Of a stretch of DNA of 64,000 nt, positions 44,292 through 52,949 are shown one piece after another (within the stretch, counting starts at the first letter, position 1; the number at the start of each line of letters is the position of its first letter). Origin of the DNA: OLB7 sp966250335 (GTDB lineage: Bacteria; Bacteroidota; Ignavibacteria; OLB7). Where the stretch lies: positions 101,311-165,310 of the forward strand of contig CBINGZ010000008.1 in the NCBI GenBank assembly GCA_966250335.1. The letters are read 5' to 3'. A program made the translations under genes and the position numbers. A model generated the notes under the pieces. The model ran no database searches, had not been told where the DNA came from, and worked only from the letters and a program-made list of their open reading frames with translations.

Positions 44292-46334
44292 ATGCGAACG
44301 CTCTACGCTTTTTCACGTCTTCTTGCCGCGGGAACCCTTGTGGGAACGGCCCTTCCGGCGTTTTCACAGGAACGGCGGCCCGCCGATACCACGGTCCGCT
44401 ACGCCGACACCATCGTGGTGCAGGGGAAGCGGACCTTCTCCGCCGCCGGCGACGCCCGCTTCCGCGCCGCCGATTTCGCGCTCCGTCCCCGGAACTCGGC
44501 CCAGGAGATCCTCCGCGTCGTCCCCGGCCTGATGATCGCCCAGCACGGCGGCGGCGGTAAGGCCGAACAGATCTTCCTGCGAGGTTTCGACTGCGACCAC
44601 GGCACCGATATCAACGTCCGGGTCGACGACGCCCCCGTCAACATGGTCTCCCACGGCCACGGACAGGGATACGCCGATCTCCATTTCGTGATCCCCGAGA
44701 CGATAGATCGCATCGAGGTGGTAAAGGGACCATACTTCGCCCGCTACGGTGACTTCACCACGGCCGGCGCCGTCACCTTTCTGACCGCCGACACGCTGGC
44801 CGAAAGCCTTGTAAAGATGGAGGGGGGCTCGTTCGAGACCTACAGAGGTGTCGCGCTCCTGAAGACGCCGGTGGCGGCCGGGACGACCGACGCCTATTTC
44901 GGCGGCGAGGTCTTCGGCACCAGGGGCTACTTCGAGGCTCCGCAGAACTATCGTCGTGTGAACCTTTTCGCCAAGGTCCACTCCCGTCTGGAATCGAGGG
45001 GATCGCTGAGCGCCAGCCTCTCCGGGTTCGGATCGGGATGGGACGCCAGCGGTCAGATCCCGGAACGCGCCGTCGCCTCCGGCGCCATCACCCGCTTCGG
45101 GTCGATCGACTCTCTGGAGGGGGGCTCCACCTCCCGCACGACGGCGGTGGTCAGGTACAGCTCCGGCGGAGACTCTCCCCTGACCCTGACCGGCTCACTG
45201 ACCGACTATCGCTTCCGGCTCTTCAGCAATTTCACCTTCTTCCTGGCCGACTCCCTCCGCGGCGACATGATCGAACAGACCGACGACCGATCGGTGATAT
45301 CGCTCAAGGGGGAGAAGGATATCTACTTCAATCTGCTCGGATCGGACTCCCGGCTGCGGATCGGCGTCGACCTGCGCAACGACGACATCAACGCCGCCCT
45401 CTACAACGACTCGGCCCGCGTCCGGACCTCGACGGTACGGGACGCGCGGATCGAGCAGCGTCAGTTCGGCCTCTACGCCGAACAGGAGATCGACCTGACG
45501 TTCGCCCGCCTGCTGCTGGGGCTGCGCTCCGATTACATCGTGTTCGATGTCGAGAACCTCGTACACTCCGGCGCCGCGCCGGAAGGGATTCGCCAGCAGC
45601 TTCTCTTCTCCCCGAAGGCGAATCTTGCGGTCCCCTTCGGGGAGGAGTTCTCCCTTTTCGTCAACTCGGGCTTCGGATTCCATTCGAACGACGCCCGGGT
45701 CGTGGTCGCCGAGACGGAGCAGAGGACGCTCCCCAGGGCGTTCGGCGCAGAGATCGGTATGCGATATGAAAGCCCCAACGGCCTCTTCGCGGGCTCGGCC
45801 GCCGCGTGGATGCTCGACCTGCAGAGCGAGTATGTCTACGTGGGGGATGCCGGCACCACGGAGCCGAGCGGCCGTTCGCGCAGAACGGGGATCGACATGG
45901 AGGGGCATCTTACCCCGACGACCTGGCTGACCCTCGGCGTCGATGCCACCCTCTCCCGCGGACGTTCGACGGAGGACCCCGAGGGGGAGAACTACATCCC
46001 CCTTGCCCCCACCTTCACCCTCTCCGCCAACGCCGTGGTCCGGTTCGAACCGTTCTCGGCGGCGGTCAGGCTTCGCTCGATCAGCGATCGGCCGGCCAAT
46101 GAGTCGAACACGGTCCGGGCGCTCGGGTACTCGATCGTCGACATGTCGGCATCATATCGCATCGGGCCCGCCGAACTCTTCGTGAATGTGGAGAACGTGC
46201 TCGATGCATCGTGGAACGAGGCGCAGTTCGACACGGAGAGCAGGCTTCGGGGGGAGGTTGCGCCGGTGAGCGAACTTCATTTCACCCCCGGCTCCCCCCT
46301 CTCCCTGCGCGGAGGGATCGCCTACAGGTTCTGA
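44292..46334 (+). CDS. TonB-dependent receptor
   Basis: A 680-residue outer-membrane receptor. The signal peptide ends at about residue 25 (ALPAFSQ). The plug domain (about 40-170) shows the VVQGKRTFS TonB-box-like start, AQEILRVVPGLMIAQHGGGG, FLRGFDCDHGTDINVRVDD, a striking His-rich NMVSHGHGQGYADLHF, and IDRIEVVKGPYFARYG. The barrel follows to a C-terminal aromatic residue (RGGIAYRF), as expected for assembly. There is no N-terminal carboxypeptidase-regulatory domain and no SusD partner, which argues against a glycan-utilisation locus; a metal chelate or small ligand is more likely. The histidines suggest metal, but this is a guess. Confidence 0.92.
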   Translation: MRTLYAFSRLLAAGTLVGTALPAFSQERRPADTTVRYADTIVVQGKRTFSAAGDARFRAADFALRPRNSAQEILRVVPGLMIAQHGGGGKAEQIFLRGFDCDHGTDINVRVDDAPVNMVSHGHGQGYADLHFVIPETIDRIEVVKGPYFARYGDFTTAGAVTFLTADTLAESLVKMEGGSFETYRGVALLKTPVAAGTTDAYFGGEVFGTRGYFEAPQNYRRVNLFAKVHSRLESRGSLSASLSGFGSGWDASGQIPERAVASGAITRFGSIDSLEGGSTSRTTAVVRYSSGGDSPLTLTGSLTDYRFRLFSNFTFFLADSLRGDMIEQTDDRSVISLKGEKDIYFNLLGSDSRLRIGVDLRNDDINAALYNDSARVRTSTVRDARIEQRQFGLYAEQEIDLTFARLLLGLRSDYIVFDVENLVHSGAAPEGIRQQLLFSPKANLAVPFGEEFSLFVNSGFGFHSNDARVVVAETEQRTLPRAFGAEIGMRYESPNGLFAGSAAAWMLDLQSEYVYVGDAGTTEPSGRSRRTGIDMEGHLTPTTWLTLGVDATLSRGRSTEDPEGENYIPLAPTFTLSANAVVRFEPFSAAVRLRSISDRPANESNTVRALGYSIVDMSASYRIGPAELFVNVENVLDASWNEAQFDTESRLRGEVAPVSELHFTPGSPLSLRGGIAYRF

Positions 46335-46360
46335 GCCGCGATCTGCATCGACGACAACAA

Positions 46361-46400
46361 CGGGGAGACCGGATTGGTGTCCCCGCTCTCTTTCTATCTT
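46361..46400 (+). terminator. Weak terminator after the TonB receptor gene
   Basis: CGGGGA (46361-46366) and ACC (46368-46370) pair with GGT (46376-46378) and TCCCCG (46380-46385), with a G-G mismatch between. A T-rich stretch CTCTCTTTCTATCTT follows. Confidence 0.4.
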
Positions 46401-46512
46401 TTCGGAGGAACCTGTCGTTGACGGTGAATCGTTAGTTATCTTCAGCGATCGTTCAACATCCCGGTCCGATCGCACTATCGGTTACCGCAGAGTTCCGGAC
46501 AATCCCTGAACA

Positions 46513-48696
46513 ATGAAAGAGAACGCCCCCTCGAGTTCGGTTCAGCAGCTCAGGAAATGGACCCCCATGCTGGTGCTGGCGGCGACGCTGCTCATCACCG
46601 GCGTGGCATGGTTCGCCGTCCGCTCCATGGCCGACACGAACGACGAGCTCGAGTTCCAGGGGACCACGCAGCGGATGATGAACAGTCTCCAGCGAAGGAC
46701 GAACACCTCGATCGCCCTCCTTCGCGCCGCCGCCGGTCTCTTCGCCTCCAGCAGCGAGGTCAGCCTCTCTCAGTTCCGCGCGTTCGTCAGGAATCTGGAA
46801 CTGCGCGGGCAGCACCCCGGCGTGCAGGGGATAGGATACGCGCAACGGACCCCGCTGGAGCTGCTCGATTCGATCAACATGCGGCTGCAGACGGAACAGG
46901 GGAGCCGGCATTCGGTCTTCCCTCCGGGAGAACGGACCGAATACTACCCCGTCCTCTACCTGGAACCGCTGGATGAGAGAAACCGGCCCTCCCTCGGCTT
47001 CGATATGTTCTCCGACCCTGAACATCGAAAAGCGATGGAAACCGCCCGTGACAGCGGCCGGGAGGCGGCCACCGGCAACATCCCGCTGACCCATGAACTG
47101 ACGGGGGAGAAACGATCGGGGTTCATCATCTTCATGCCTCTCTACGAGGGTGTGGCGCTCCCCCCTTCCGTCGAGAAACGTCGCGAGCGGCTTATCGGAT
47201 TCGTCTACAGTCCCTTCCGGGTGGACGATCTGCTGCAGGACGTATCGGGCGGCGACAGTCTTCACGAAGTGGATATCATGGTCTACGACGGCCTGGACAC
47301 CTCCGCCGCCGCGCTGCTCCACACGTCGCGCACCTTCATGACGGAACCGCAGAGCGGGTACGAGCCGAGATATACATATCTCACCACGATCGACGTTGCC
47401 GGCAGGAAATGGACGATAGAGTTCGTGACCCGGCCGGAGTTCGAGGAGACCTCCGGCCGTGAGGTCGAGCCGTATATCCTGATCGGAGGTGTGATCACCG
47501 CGCTCATCCTCTTCGCGGCGACGCACGCCGAGGCGCGGGCCCGCGACCTGGCGGAACGGCGGGCGGCGGAGCTGCGGGTCTCCGAGGCGGCCCTGCGGGA
47601 GAGCGAGTCGCGGCTGCGCCGGATGATGGAGTCGAACGTGCTCGGCATCACCATCGCCGCGCCGGACGGGCGGATCGTGGAGGCGAACGACTCCTTCCTG
47701 GAGATGCTGGGATACACGCGCGAGGATCTGACGGCGGGCCGGCTGAACATGCTCGACCGGACGCCCGACGAGTTCCGGGAGGTCGATGAGAGCGCCAGGG
47801 CGCTGATGAAGGAGGGGACCAACCACAAACCGTACGAGAAGAAGCTGCTCCGATGCGACGGCAGCGGAATCCCCGTCCTGGTCGGCACCGCCTACCTTGG
47901 AGGGCCGGAGGAACTGGCGGCGGGGATGTTCATCGACCTGACGGACGCCAAGGCCGCCGAACGGGAGATCCAGCGGCTGAACGAGGAGCTGGAACAACGG
48001 GTCATCACCAGAACGGCCCAGCTCGAGGCCTCCAACAAGGAACTGGAATCGTTCGCCTATTCCGTGGCGCACGATCTCCGCTCTCCGCTGCGCGCCATCG
48101 ACGGCTACGCGAAGTTCCTGCTGGACGACTACGGCGATCGGCTGGACGACGAAGGACGGAGCTACCTCCACCGCTCACGCGCCGCCAGCCAGAGACTGGG
48201 GCAGCTCATCGACGATCTGCTCGATCTCTCCCGCGTCTCCCGCGTGGAGATGCAGATCCAGACCGTCGATCTCAGCTCGATCGCGCGGCGGATCGCGGCC
48301 GATCTTCGCGGCTCCGACCACGATCGCAAGGTCGAGTTCGTGATAGCTCCGGGGATCACCGCCCGGGGGGACGAACGCCTGCTGGAGCTGGTGATGCAGA
48401 ACCTGCTCGGCAACGCCTGGAAGTTCACGGCCCGGGTTCCGGAAGCCCGCATCGAGTTCAACTCGACGGTCGTCGACGGGAAGGAGGCCTACTACATCCG
48501 CGACAACGGAGCCGGGTTCGATATGTCGTATGTCGACAAGCTCTTCCGGACGTTCCATCGGGTCCATTCCCCGGCCGAGTTCCCCGGAACCGGTATCGGC
48601 CTGGCGACCGTACACCGGGTCATCGAACGCCATGTGGGAAAGGTCTGGGCCGAAGGGGAGGTGGACAAGGGAGCCACATTCTACTTCTCGCTGTAG
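46513..48696 (+). CDS. CHASE-PAS histidine kinase
   Basis: A 727-residue membrane kinase. One helix (about 17-36, PMLVLAATLLITGVAWFAV) leads to a periplasmic CHASE domain (about 75-300; HPGVQGIGYAQRTPLE, RNRPSLGFDMFSDPEHRKAME, GFIIFMPLY, LIGFVYSPFRVDDLL). A second helix (about 316-335) is followed by a PAS domain (about 370-490) and a HisKA (AYSVAHDLRSPLRAIDGY, H520). The HATPase (NLLGNAWKFTA, IRDNGAGFDM, GTGIGLATV) closes it. CHASE domains bind small extracellular ligands (cytokinin-like adenines in plants; mostly unknown in bacteria). There is no receiver and no adjacent regulator. The catalytic half is paralogous to the kinases at 39277 and 54894. Confidence 0.92.
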   Translation: MKENAPSSSVQQLRKWTPMLVLAATLLITGVAWFAVRSMADTNDELEFQGTTQRMMNSLQRRTNTSIALLRAAAGLFASSSEVSLSQFRAFVRNLELRGQHPGVQGIGYAQRTPLELLDSINMRLQTEQGSRHSVFPPGERTEYYPVLYLEPLDERNRPSLGFDMFSDPEHRKAMETARDSGREAATGNIPLTHELTGEKRSGFIIFMPLYEGVALPPSVEKRRERLIGFVYSPFRVDDLLQDVSGGDSLHEVDIMVYDGLDTSAAALLHTSRTFMTEPQSGYEPRYTYLTTIDVAGRKWTIEFVTRPEFEETSGREVEPYILIGGVITALILFAATHAEARARDLAERRAAELRVSEAALRESESRLRRMMESNVLGITIAAPDGRIVEANDSFLEMLGYTREDLTAGRLNMLDRTPDEFREVDESARALMKEGTNHKPYEKKLLRCDGSGIPVLVGTAYLGGPEELAAGMFIDLTDAKAAEREIQRLNEELEQRVITRTAQLEASNKELESFAYSVAHDLRSPLRAIDGYAKFLLDDYGDRLDDEGRSYLHRSRAASQRLGQLIDDLLDLSRVSRVEMQIQTVDLSSIARRIAADLRGSDHDRKVEFVIAPGITARGDERLLELVMQNLLGNAWKFTARVPEARIEFNSTVVDGKEAYYIRDNGAGFDMSYVDKLFRTFHRVHSPAEFPGTGIGLATVHRVIERHVGKVWAEGEVDKGATFYFSL

Positions 48697-48728
48697 AACG
48701 ATATATATAATTCGGGGCATGATATTCC

Positions 48729-50003
48729 TCACCTCCCCGGATTGATCACCAGATACCCCACGCGGATCCTGTCGCGCGACCCCGAGACCGTGCTGCCGTC
48801 GATCACCACGGGGCCCCCCGTCTCGTTCAGCATGTCGACCGAAAGGAGAAACGAGCCGGAAGCCCTGTCGTCGACGCCGACGGCGAAGGTGACCCCGGCG
48901 GACCCGAACGTCGGGAGAACGGCCGTGTTCTGGCTGTTCGGCCCGTCATTCTGTTCGACGACACCGACCAGAACGATGCTCTCCGGCGACACATATCGAT
49001 TAACGATTCGTATGCGACTCGCCCATCGGTGGCGCGTTCCGTTCTCCACGGTCACGTCGAGCGCGGGGCCGGGGATCTCCACGACTCCGCTCGGCCCCTG
49101 CGCGTTGTAGAGGCTCCCTCCGCTCGACCCCGGCTCCACGGCCGAGTATCCGCTCCCGGTCTGCGTCGTGCGTCCCACGGCCAGCTCGCCGCTGCTGATC
49201 TGGAGCGCAACGTTCGTCCCCCCCGAATCGCTCTCGCCGTTGCCGACGGCGAGGACGCCGATGGCGCCGCTGTTCGGGGCAGCTCCTCTCGCCGCCCCCA
49301 CGACGCCGATCGACTGCGCCGTCGTGCTCCCTCGCGCCTCTCCCCTGACGGCAAAGGAGTTGTCGGCGGTCGACACGGTTTCGGCGTCGAGTCGGTCGGC
49401 CAGGTTCAGTCCCCCCGTTGCGGTGAAGTCGGTGCCCGGGACGCCGATGTTGACGATCGGCCAGCTGCTCATGTTCATGATCCCTCCCACGGCCACTCTC
49501 CCCCCACCCGGAGCGGTCCCGATGCCGACGCTTCCGTCGGCGGCGATCCGCATCCGCTCCTCGTTTCCGGTCCGGAAGGCGAGGGAGCGGGCGTCGACGG
49601 TGCCGATGAACTGCGAAGTATGGTCGACCCCGATATTCCCGGTCGTCAGCCATGCGCCGTTCCCGGCGGAGGTCAGCACTCCGCCCCAGCGCGGGGCGGT
49701 CCGTGAGCCGACGTTCAGCTGCAGTTCGTTCGCCTCCGTGTTGAAGAGCATAAGGCCGACGGCGGGGGCGAGGATCGAGTCGCGCTGGCGGGTCGTGCTC
49801 CTTGAAGGAAGGAATCCGCCGCGAACCCTCCCCTTCCCCGCCCCGACTTCGAGTATCGCGGAGCGATCCGGTACGGGGACGCAGATCCCGACGCCTCCGT
49901 CGACGTCGACGACCGGGCCTCCCTGAGCATGAGCCGGAGGAGAGAGGGGGTGAATGAGAAGGGAGAGTGTAAAGGAAACGACAAGGCGTGGTGAAGCTGT
50001 CAT
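48729..50003 (-). CDS. Secreted fibre-like protein, paralogue of 14514-16529
   Basis: A 424-residue exported protein; signal peptide at residues 1-26 ending PPAHAQGG. It shares the head unit of the larger fibre-like protein: LMLFNTEANELQLNVGS, IGTVDARSLAFRTGNEERMRI and GSVGIGTAPG, in the same order. It lacks the 17-residue Asn-Phe-Gly repeats and instead has a second half (about 270-424) with beta-rich segments such as GPALDVTVENGTRHRWASRI and IVLVGVVEQNDGPNSQNTAVLPTFG that looks like a distinct C-terminal domain. Role inferred: extracellular or surface structural protein. It is divergent from the rsbR operon across 208 bases. Confidence 0.7.
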   Translation of the reverse strand: MTASPRLVVSFTLSLLIHPLSPPAHAQGGPVVDVDGGVGICVPVPDRSAILEVGAGKGRVRGGFLPSRSTTRQRDSILAPAVGLMLFNTEANELQLNVGSRTAPRWGGVLTSAGNGAWLTTGNIGVDHTSQFIGTVDARSLAFRTGNEERMRIAADGSVGIGTAPGGGRVAVGGIMNMSSWPIVNIGVPGTDFTATGGLNLADRLDAETVSTADNSFAVRGEARGSTTAQSIGVVGAARGAAPNSGAIGVLAVGNGESDSGGTNVALQISSGELAVGRTTQTGSGYSAVEPGSSGGSLYNAQGPSGVVEIPGPALDVTVENGTRHRWASRIRIVNRYVSPESIVLVGVVEQNDGPNSQNTAVLPTFGSAGVTFAVGVDDRASGSFLLSVDMLNETGGPVVIDGSTVSGSRDRIRVGYLVINPGR

Positions 50004-50211
50004 GGCGACTCCTCCGGTATTCGTTGAGGGTGGTGGTGGTGAATCGAACGCCGGAGTATACGTAACCGAACGGCAGAGAATCCACCCGCTTTCCGGGCCT
50101 CGAAAATTTTTTCAGGAGCCGGGAACTTTCCGTTCCGGAGGATTGTCGTATTCATATTTGTGGCGTTTTCAAACGATCGACCCGATCGATCCCAGCATCA
50201 AGGAGCACACA

Positions 50212-51123
50212 ATGAATCAGGACGGCATCAGAAGACTGCCGGAAATCATCTCGCAGAACGAGACGGAGATCCTGGCGGAATGGATCAGGCTGCAACGCGA
50301 ATTCTCCGGATCGGTCGCCGGTCCCGGCAGAGACGGCGAGACGACGGAGATCTCCCGCGAATTCCTCAAGCACTTCACGATCGCCCTCGGTCGCAGCGGA
50401 TCGACCGACTCGACAACGTCGGAGTGGACCGAGGTACGCGACCTTCTCTCCGACGTCTCCCGCACCAGGGCGCGTCAGGGGTACAGCGCGTCGCAGACGG
50501 CGACCTTCATCTTCTCTCTCAAACAGCCTCTCTTCAACCGGATCAGGGCGACCCTGGGCTCCGATGCGGATTCGCTCGCCGATGCCCTCTGGGCGGTCTC
50601 GATCCTGGTGGACAAGCTCGGACTCTTCACGATCGAGACCTATCAGAAGGGACGGGAGGATGTGATCAACCGTCAGCAGCAGGAGCTTATGGAGCTCTCG
50701 ACCCCGGTGGTACGTCTCTGGCACGATGTTCTTGCCCTCCCCCTGATCGGCACGCTCGACAGCGGCCGGACGCAGGTGGTGATGGAGAGCCTGCTGCAGG
50801 AGATCGTGACGACCGGCGCAAGCATCGCCATCATCGACATCACCGGCGTCCCCACGGTCGATACCCTGGTGGCGCAGCATCTGCTCAAGACCGTGGCGGC
50901 CGCGCGGCTGATGGGGGCCGACTGCATCATCAGCGGCATCCGTCCGCAGATCGCGCAGACGATCGTCCATCTGGGAGTGGAGCTGAACGACGTCATCACC
51001 AAGGCGAGCCTTGCCGACGCGTTCGCCATCGCCCTGAAACGCCTGGGACAGAAGATCGTCAGCGCCGAATCCCGGCAGGGACGTCAGAGCCAGGAGGAGA
51101 ACCTCGGTTACCAGTCACTCTAG
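50212..51123 (+). CDS. rsbR: RsbR-type stressosome co-antagonist
   Basis: A 303-residue protein from the ATG at 50212, which has AAGGAG seven bases upstream; the frame is open further left but has no support. The N-terminal half (about 1-150) is an all-helical RsbR-N-like sensor region (IISQNETEILAEWIRL; YSASQTATFIFSLKQPL). The C-terminal STAS domain (about 160-280) shows IDITGVPTVDTLVAQHLL and SGIRPQIAQTIVHLGVELNDVITKASL. The threonines at 215/218 and 250 sit where RsbT phosphorylates RsbR paralogues in Bacillus. Known role: with RsbS it forms the stressosome scaffold that holds RsbT. First gene of the module. Confidence 0.93.
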   Translation: MNQDGIRRLPEIISQNETEILAEWIRLQREFSGSVAGPGRDGETTEISREFLKHFTIALGRSGSTDSTTSEWTEVRDLLSDVSRTRARQGYSASQTATFIFSLKQPLFNRIRATLGSDADSLADALWAVSILVDKLGLFTIETYQKGREDVINRQQQELMELSTPVVRLWHDVLALPLIGTLDSGRTQVVMESLLQEIVTTGASIAIIDITGVPTVDTLVAQHLLKTVAAARLMGADCIISGIRPQIAQTIVHLGVELNDVITKASLADAFAIALKRLGQKIVSAESRQGRQSQEENLGYQSL

Positions 51124-51136
51124 CAGGGAATACTTA

Positions 51137-51505
51137 GTGGAGCGAATACCGATTCTGAAAATGGGCCAGTACCTCCTGGTCTCCATCCAGGTCGATATGC
51201 ACGATCGACTTGCGATGACGCTGCAGGACGACCTTACCAACAAGATCGTCACGACCAAGGCGAGAGGGGTACTTATAGATATCTCGTCACTCGATATGGT
51301 GGATTCCTTCATCGGCCGCATGCTGGGAAATATCGCGGCGATGTCGAGCGTGCTGGACGCCAAGACCGTCGTCGTCGGAATGCAGCCGTCGGTCGCCATT
51401 ACACTCGTGGAACTCGGCCTGATGCTGAAGGGAGTCTACACCGCCCTCAATGTCGAGAAGGGGATGGCGTTCCTCAACGCCTCCCTCGATGAATGGGAGG
51501 AGTAG
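51137..51505 (+). CDS. rsbS: RsbS stressosome scaffold protein
   Basis: A 122-residue single STAS domain starting with GTG at 51137. Compared with Bacillus RsbS, the regulatory serine region is kept as LIDISSLDMVDSF (S50/S51), and VVVGMQPSVAITLVELGLMLKG follows as expected; the late VEKGMAFLNASL is also typical. Phosphorylation of that serine by RsbT would release the kinase. The start lies 13 bases after rsbR and the stop abuts the ATG of rsbT with no gap, so stoichiometry is probably set by coupling. It is cytoplasmic. Confidence 0.93.
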   Translation: MERIPILKMGQYLLVSIQVDMHDRLAMTLQDDLTNKIVTTKARGVLIDISSLDMVDSFIGRMLGNIAAMSSVLDAKTVVVGMQPSVAITLVELGLMLKGVYTALNVEKGMAFLNASLDEWEE

Positions 51506-51910
51506 ATGACCATTCGCAAGGAAGAGACGATGCCTCTTTATTCGTCGGACGACGTCGTGCGTGTCCGTCAGCAGGTGCGCGCGCTTGCGGTTGAACTGGG
51601 GTTCTCGCTGGTGGATCAGACCAAGATCGTCACGGCCGCCAGCGAGCTGGCCCGCAACACGGTCGACTACGGCGGCGGCGGAACCGCGCTTCTGCAGGTC
51701 CTGGACAACGGAAGCCGCCGGGGACTGCGAATCACCTTCAACGACCAGGGGCCCGGTATCGCCGATATCAAAAAGGCGATGACCGACGGCTATACCACCG
51801 GCCACGGGCTCGGTCTGGGGCTGAGCGGCGCACAACGGCTCTGCAACGATTTCGAGATCGAGTCGGCGCCGGGGAAAGGGACACGAGTCATGATCGCACG
51901 ATGGAAGTAG
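51506..51910 (+). CDS. rsbT: RsbT serine/threonine kinase
   Basis: A 134-residue GHKL-type kinase. Motifs: N-box SELARNTVDYGGG, G1 FNDQGPGIADI and G2 TTGHGLGLGLSGAQRL, ending APGKGTRVMIARWK. In known stressosomes RsbT phosphorylates RsbR and RsbS, leaves the complex and activates a downstream phosphatase or other partner (RsbU in Bacillus). No RsbU is present here; the next genes carry SpoIIE and histidine-kinase modules instead, the likely recipients. The ATG directly follows the rsbS stop. A nearby ATG at codon 9 is possible but less well placed. Confidence 0.93.
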   Translation: MTIRKEETMPLYSSDDVVRVRQQVRALAVELGFSLVDQTKIVTAASELARNTVDYGGGGTALLQVLDNGSRRGLRITFNDQGPGIADIKKAMTDGYTTGHGLGLGLSGAQRLCNDFEIESAPGKGTRVMIARWK

Positions 51911-51944
51911 CCCCCCTTCATTCCCCCATCATTATGTTCGGAAC

Positions 51945-52946
51945 ATGACTTCTCTGCTCCTTTCCATCGATGACCAGAGCCAGGTGTCGCAAGCCCGTCG
52001 CGAGGCAACGTTCATCGCCCGCGACATCGGCTTCGACCAGAACGGCGCCGCCAACATCTCCATTATCGTGACCGAGGCGGCCACGAACCTTATCAAGCAC
52101 GGTCGCGGCGGGCAGCTCGTCATCCGCCCCTCGAACCGCGGCGGCAGGTCGGGCATCGAGCTGATCGCGTTCGACAGCGGCCCCGGGATCGACGACGTCG
52201 CCAGGGCGATGCGCGACGGGTTCTCCACCAGCGGCAGCTCCGGCACCGGCATGGGAGCGATCGCCAGACTCTCCGACGATATCGAGGTCTACACCCTCCC
52301 CTCCAGCGGCACCGTCCTCGTCGCCCGGATCTGGCGCCCCGGCGGGCCCGACACGGAACCGACGAACCGCATGCGGTTCGACGGGTTCAGCGTTCCGAAA
52401 CAGGGGGAGACCGTCTGCGGCGACGCCTGGATCTTCCATCACGACAACGACCGCTCGTTCGTGATGGTCTGCGACGGGCTGGGACACGGCCCGATGGCGG
52501 CACAGGCGGCGCAGGCGGCCCTTGAGACCTTCAGGGAGAGCACGCGGACGAGTCCCGGCGATATCCTCGACGAGCTTCACGGGGGGATGCGACATACCCG
52601 GGGAGCCGCCATCGCGGTCGCGGAGGTCCGGCAGCGCGAGGGGAAGCTGATCTACGCCGGAATCGGCAACATCGTCGGTTCGATCGTCCGCCCGAATGAG
52701 ATGCGTCGACTCGTCTCCCATAACGGAACCGTCGGCATGACGGTCAGGAAGGTCCAGGAGTTCACGTACGATCTTCCCGACGACGCGTTCCTGATCCTCC
52801 ATTCCGACGGCATATCGACGCACTGGAAGCTGGAGGACTACCCCGGCCTGCTCGATCGCAGCACGAGCCTTATAGCGACGGTGCTCTACAGAGATTTCTG
52901 TCGCGGCCGGGACGATGCCACCGTCGTGGTGGGAGGAAGGAACTGA
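51945..52946 (+). CDS. RsbT-like ATPase fused to SpoIIE/RsbX phosphatase
   Basis: A 333-residue two-domain protein. Residues about 1-130 are an RsbT/RsbW-like GHKL domain with EAATNLIKHGRGG (N-box), FDSGPGIDDV (G1) and SGTGMGAIARL (G2). Residues about 140-333 are a PP2C/SpoIIE phosphatase with the metal-binding aspartates in VCGDAWIF, VCDGLGHGPMAA, HSDGIS and GRDDATVVV. By family knowledge, RsbX-type phosphatases reset the stressosome by dephosphorylating RsbR and RsbS. The attached ATPase may let one protein add or remove phosphates or bind the scaffold. It starts 34 bases after rsbT and ends three bases before the next gene. Confidence 0.9.
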   Translation: MTSLLLSIDDQSQVSQARREATFIARDIGFDQNGAANISIIVTEAATNLIKHGRGGQLVIRPSNRGGRSGIELIAFDSGPGIDDVARAMRDGFSTSGSSGTGMGAIARLSDDIEVYTLPSSGTVLVARIWRPGGPDTEPTNRMRFDGFSVPKQGETVCGDAWIFHHDNDRSFVMVCDGLGHGPMAAQAAQAALETFRESTRTSPGDILDELHGGMRHTRGAAIAVAEVRQREGKLIYAGIGNIVGSIVRPNEMRRLVSHNGTVGMTVRKVQEFTYDLPDDAFLILHSDGISTHWKLEDYPGLLDRSTSLIATVLYRDFCRGRDDATVVVGGRN

Positions 52947-52949
52947 GGG

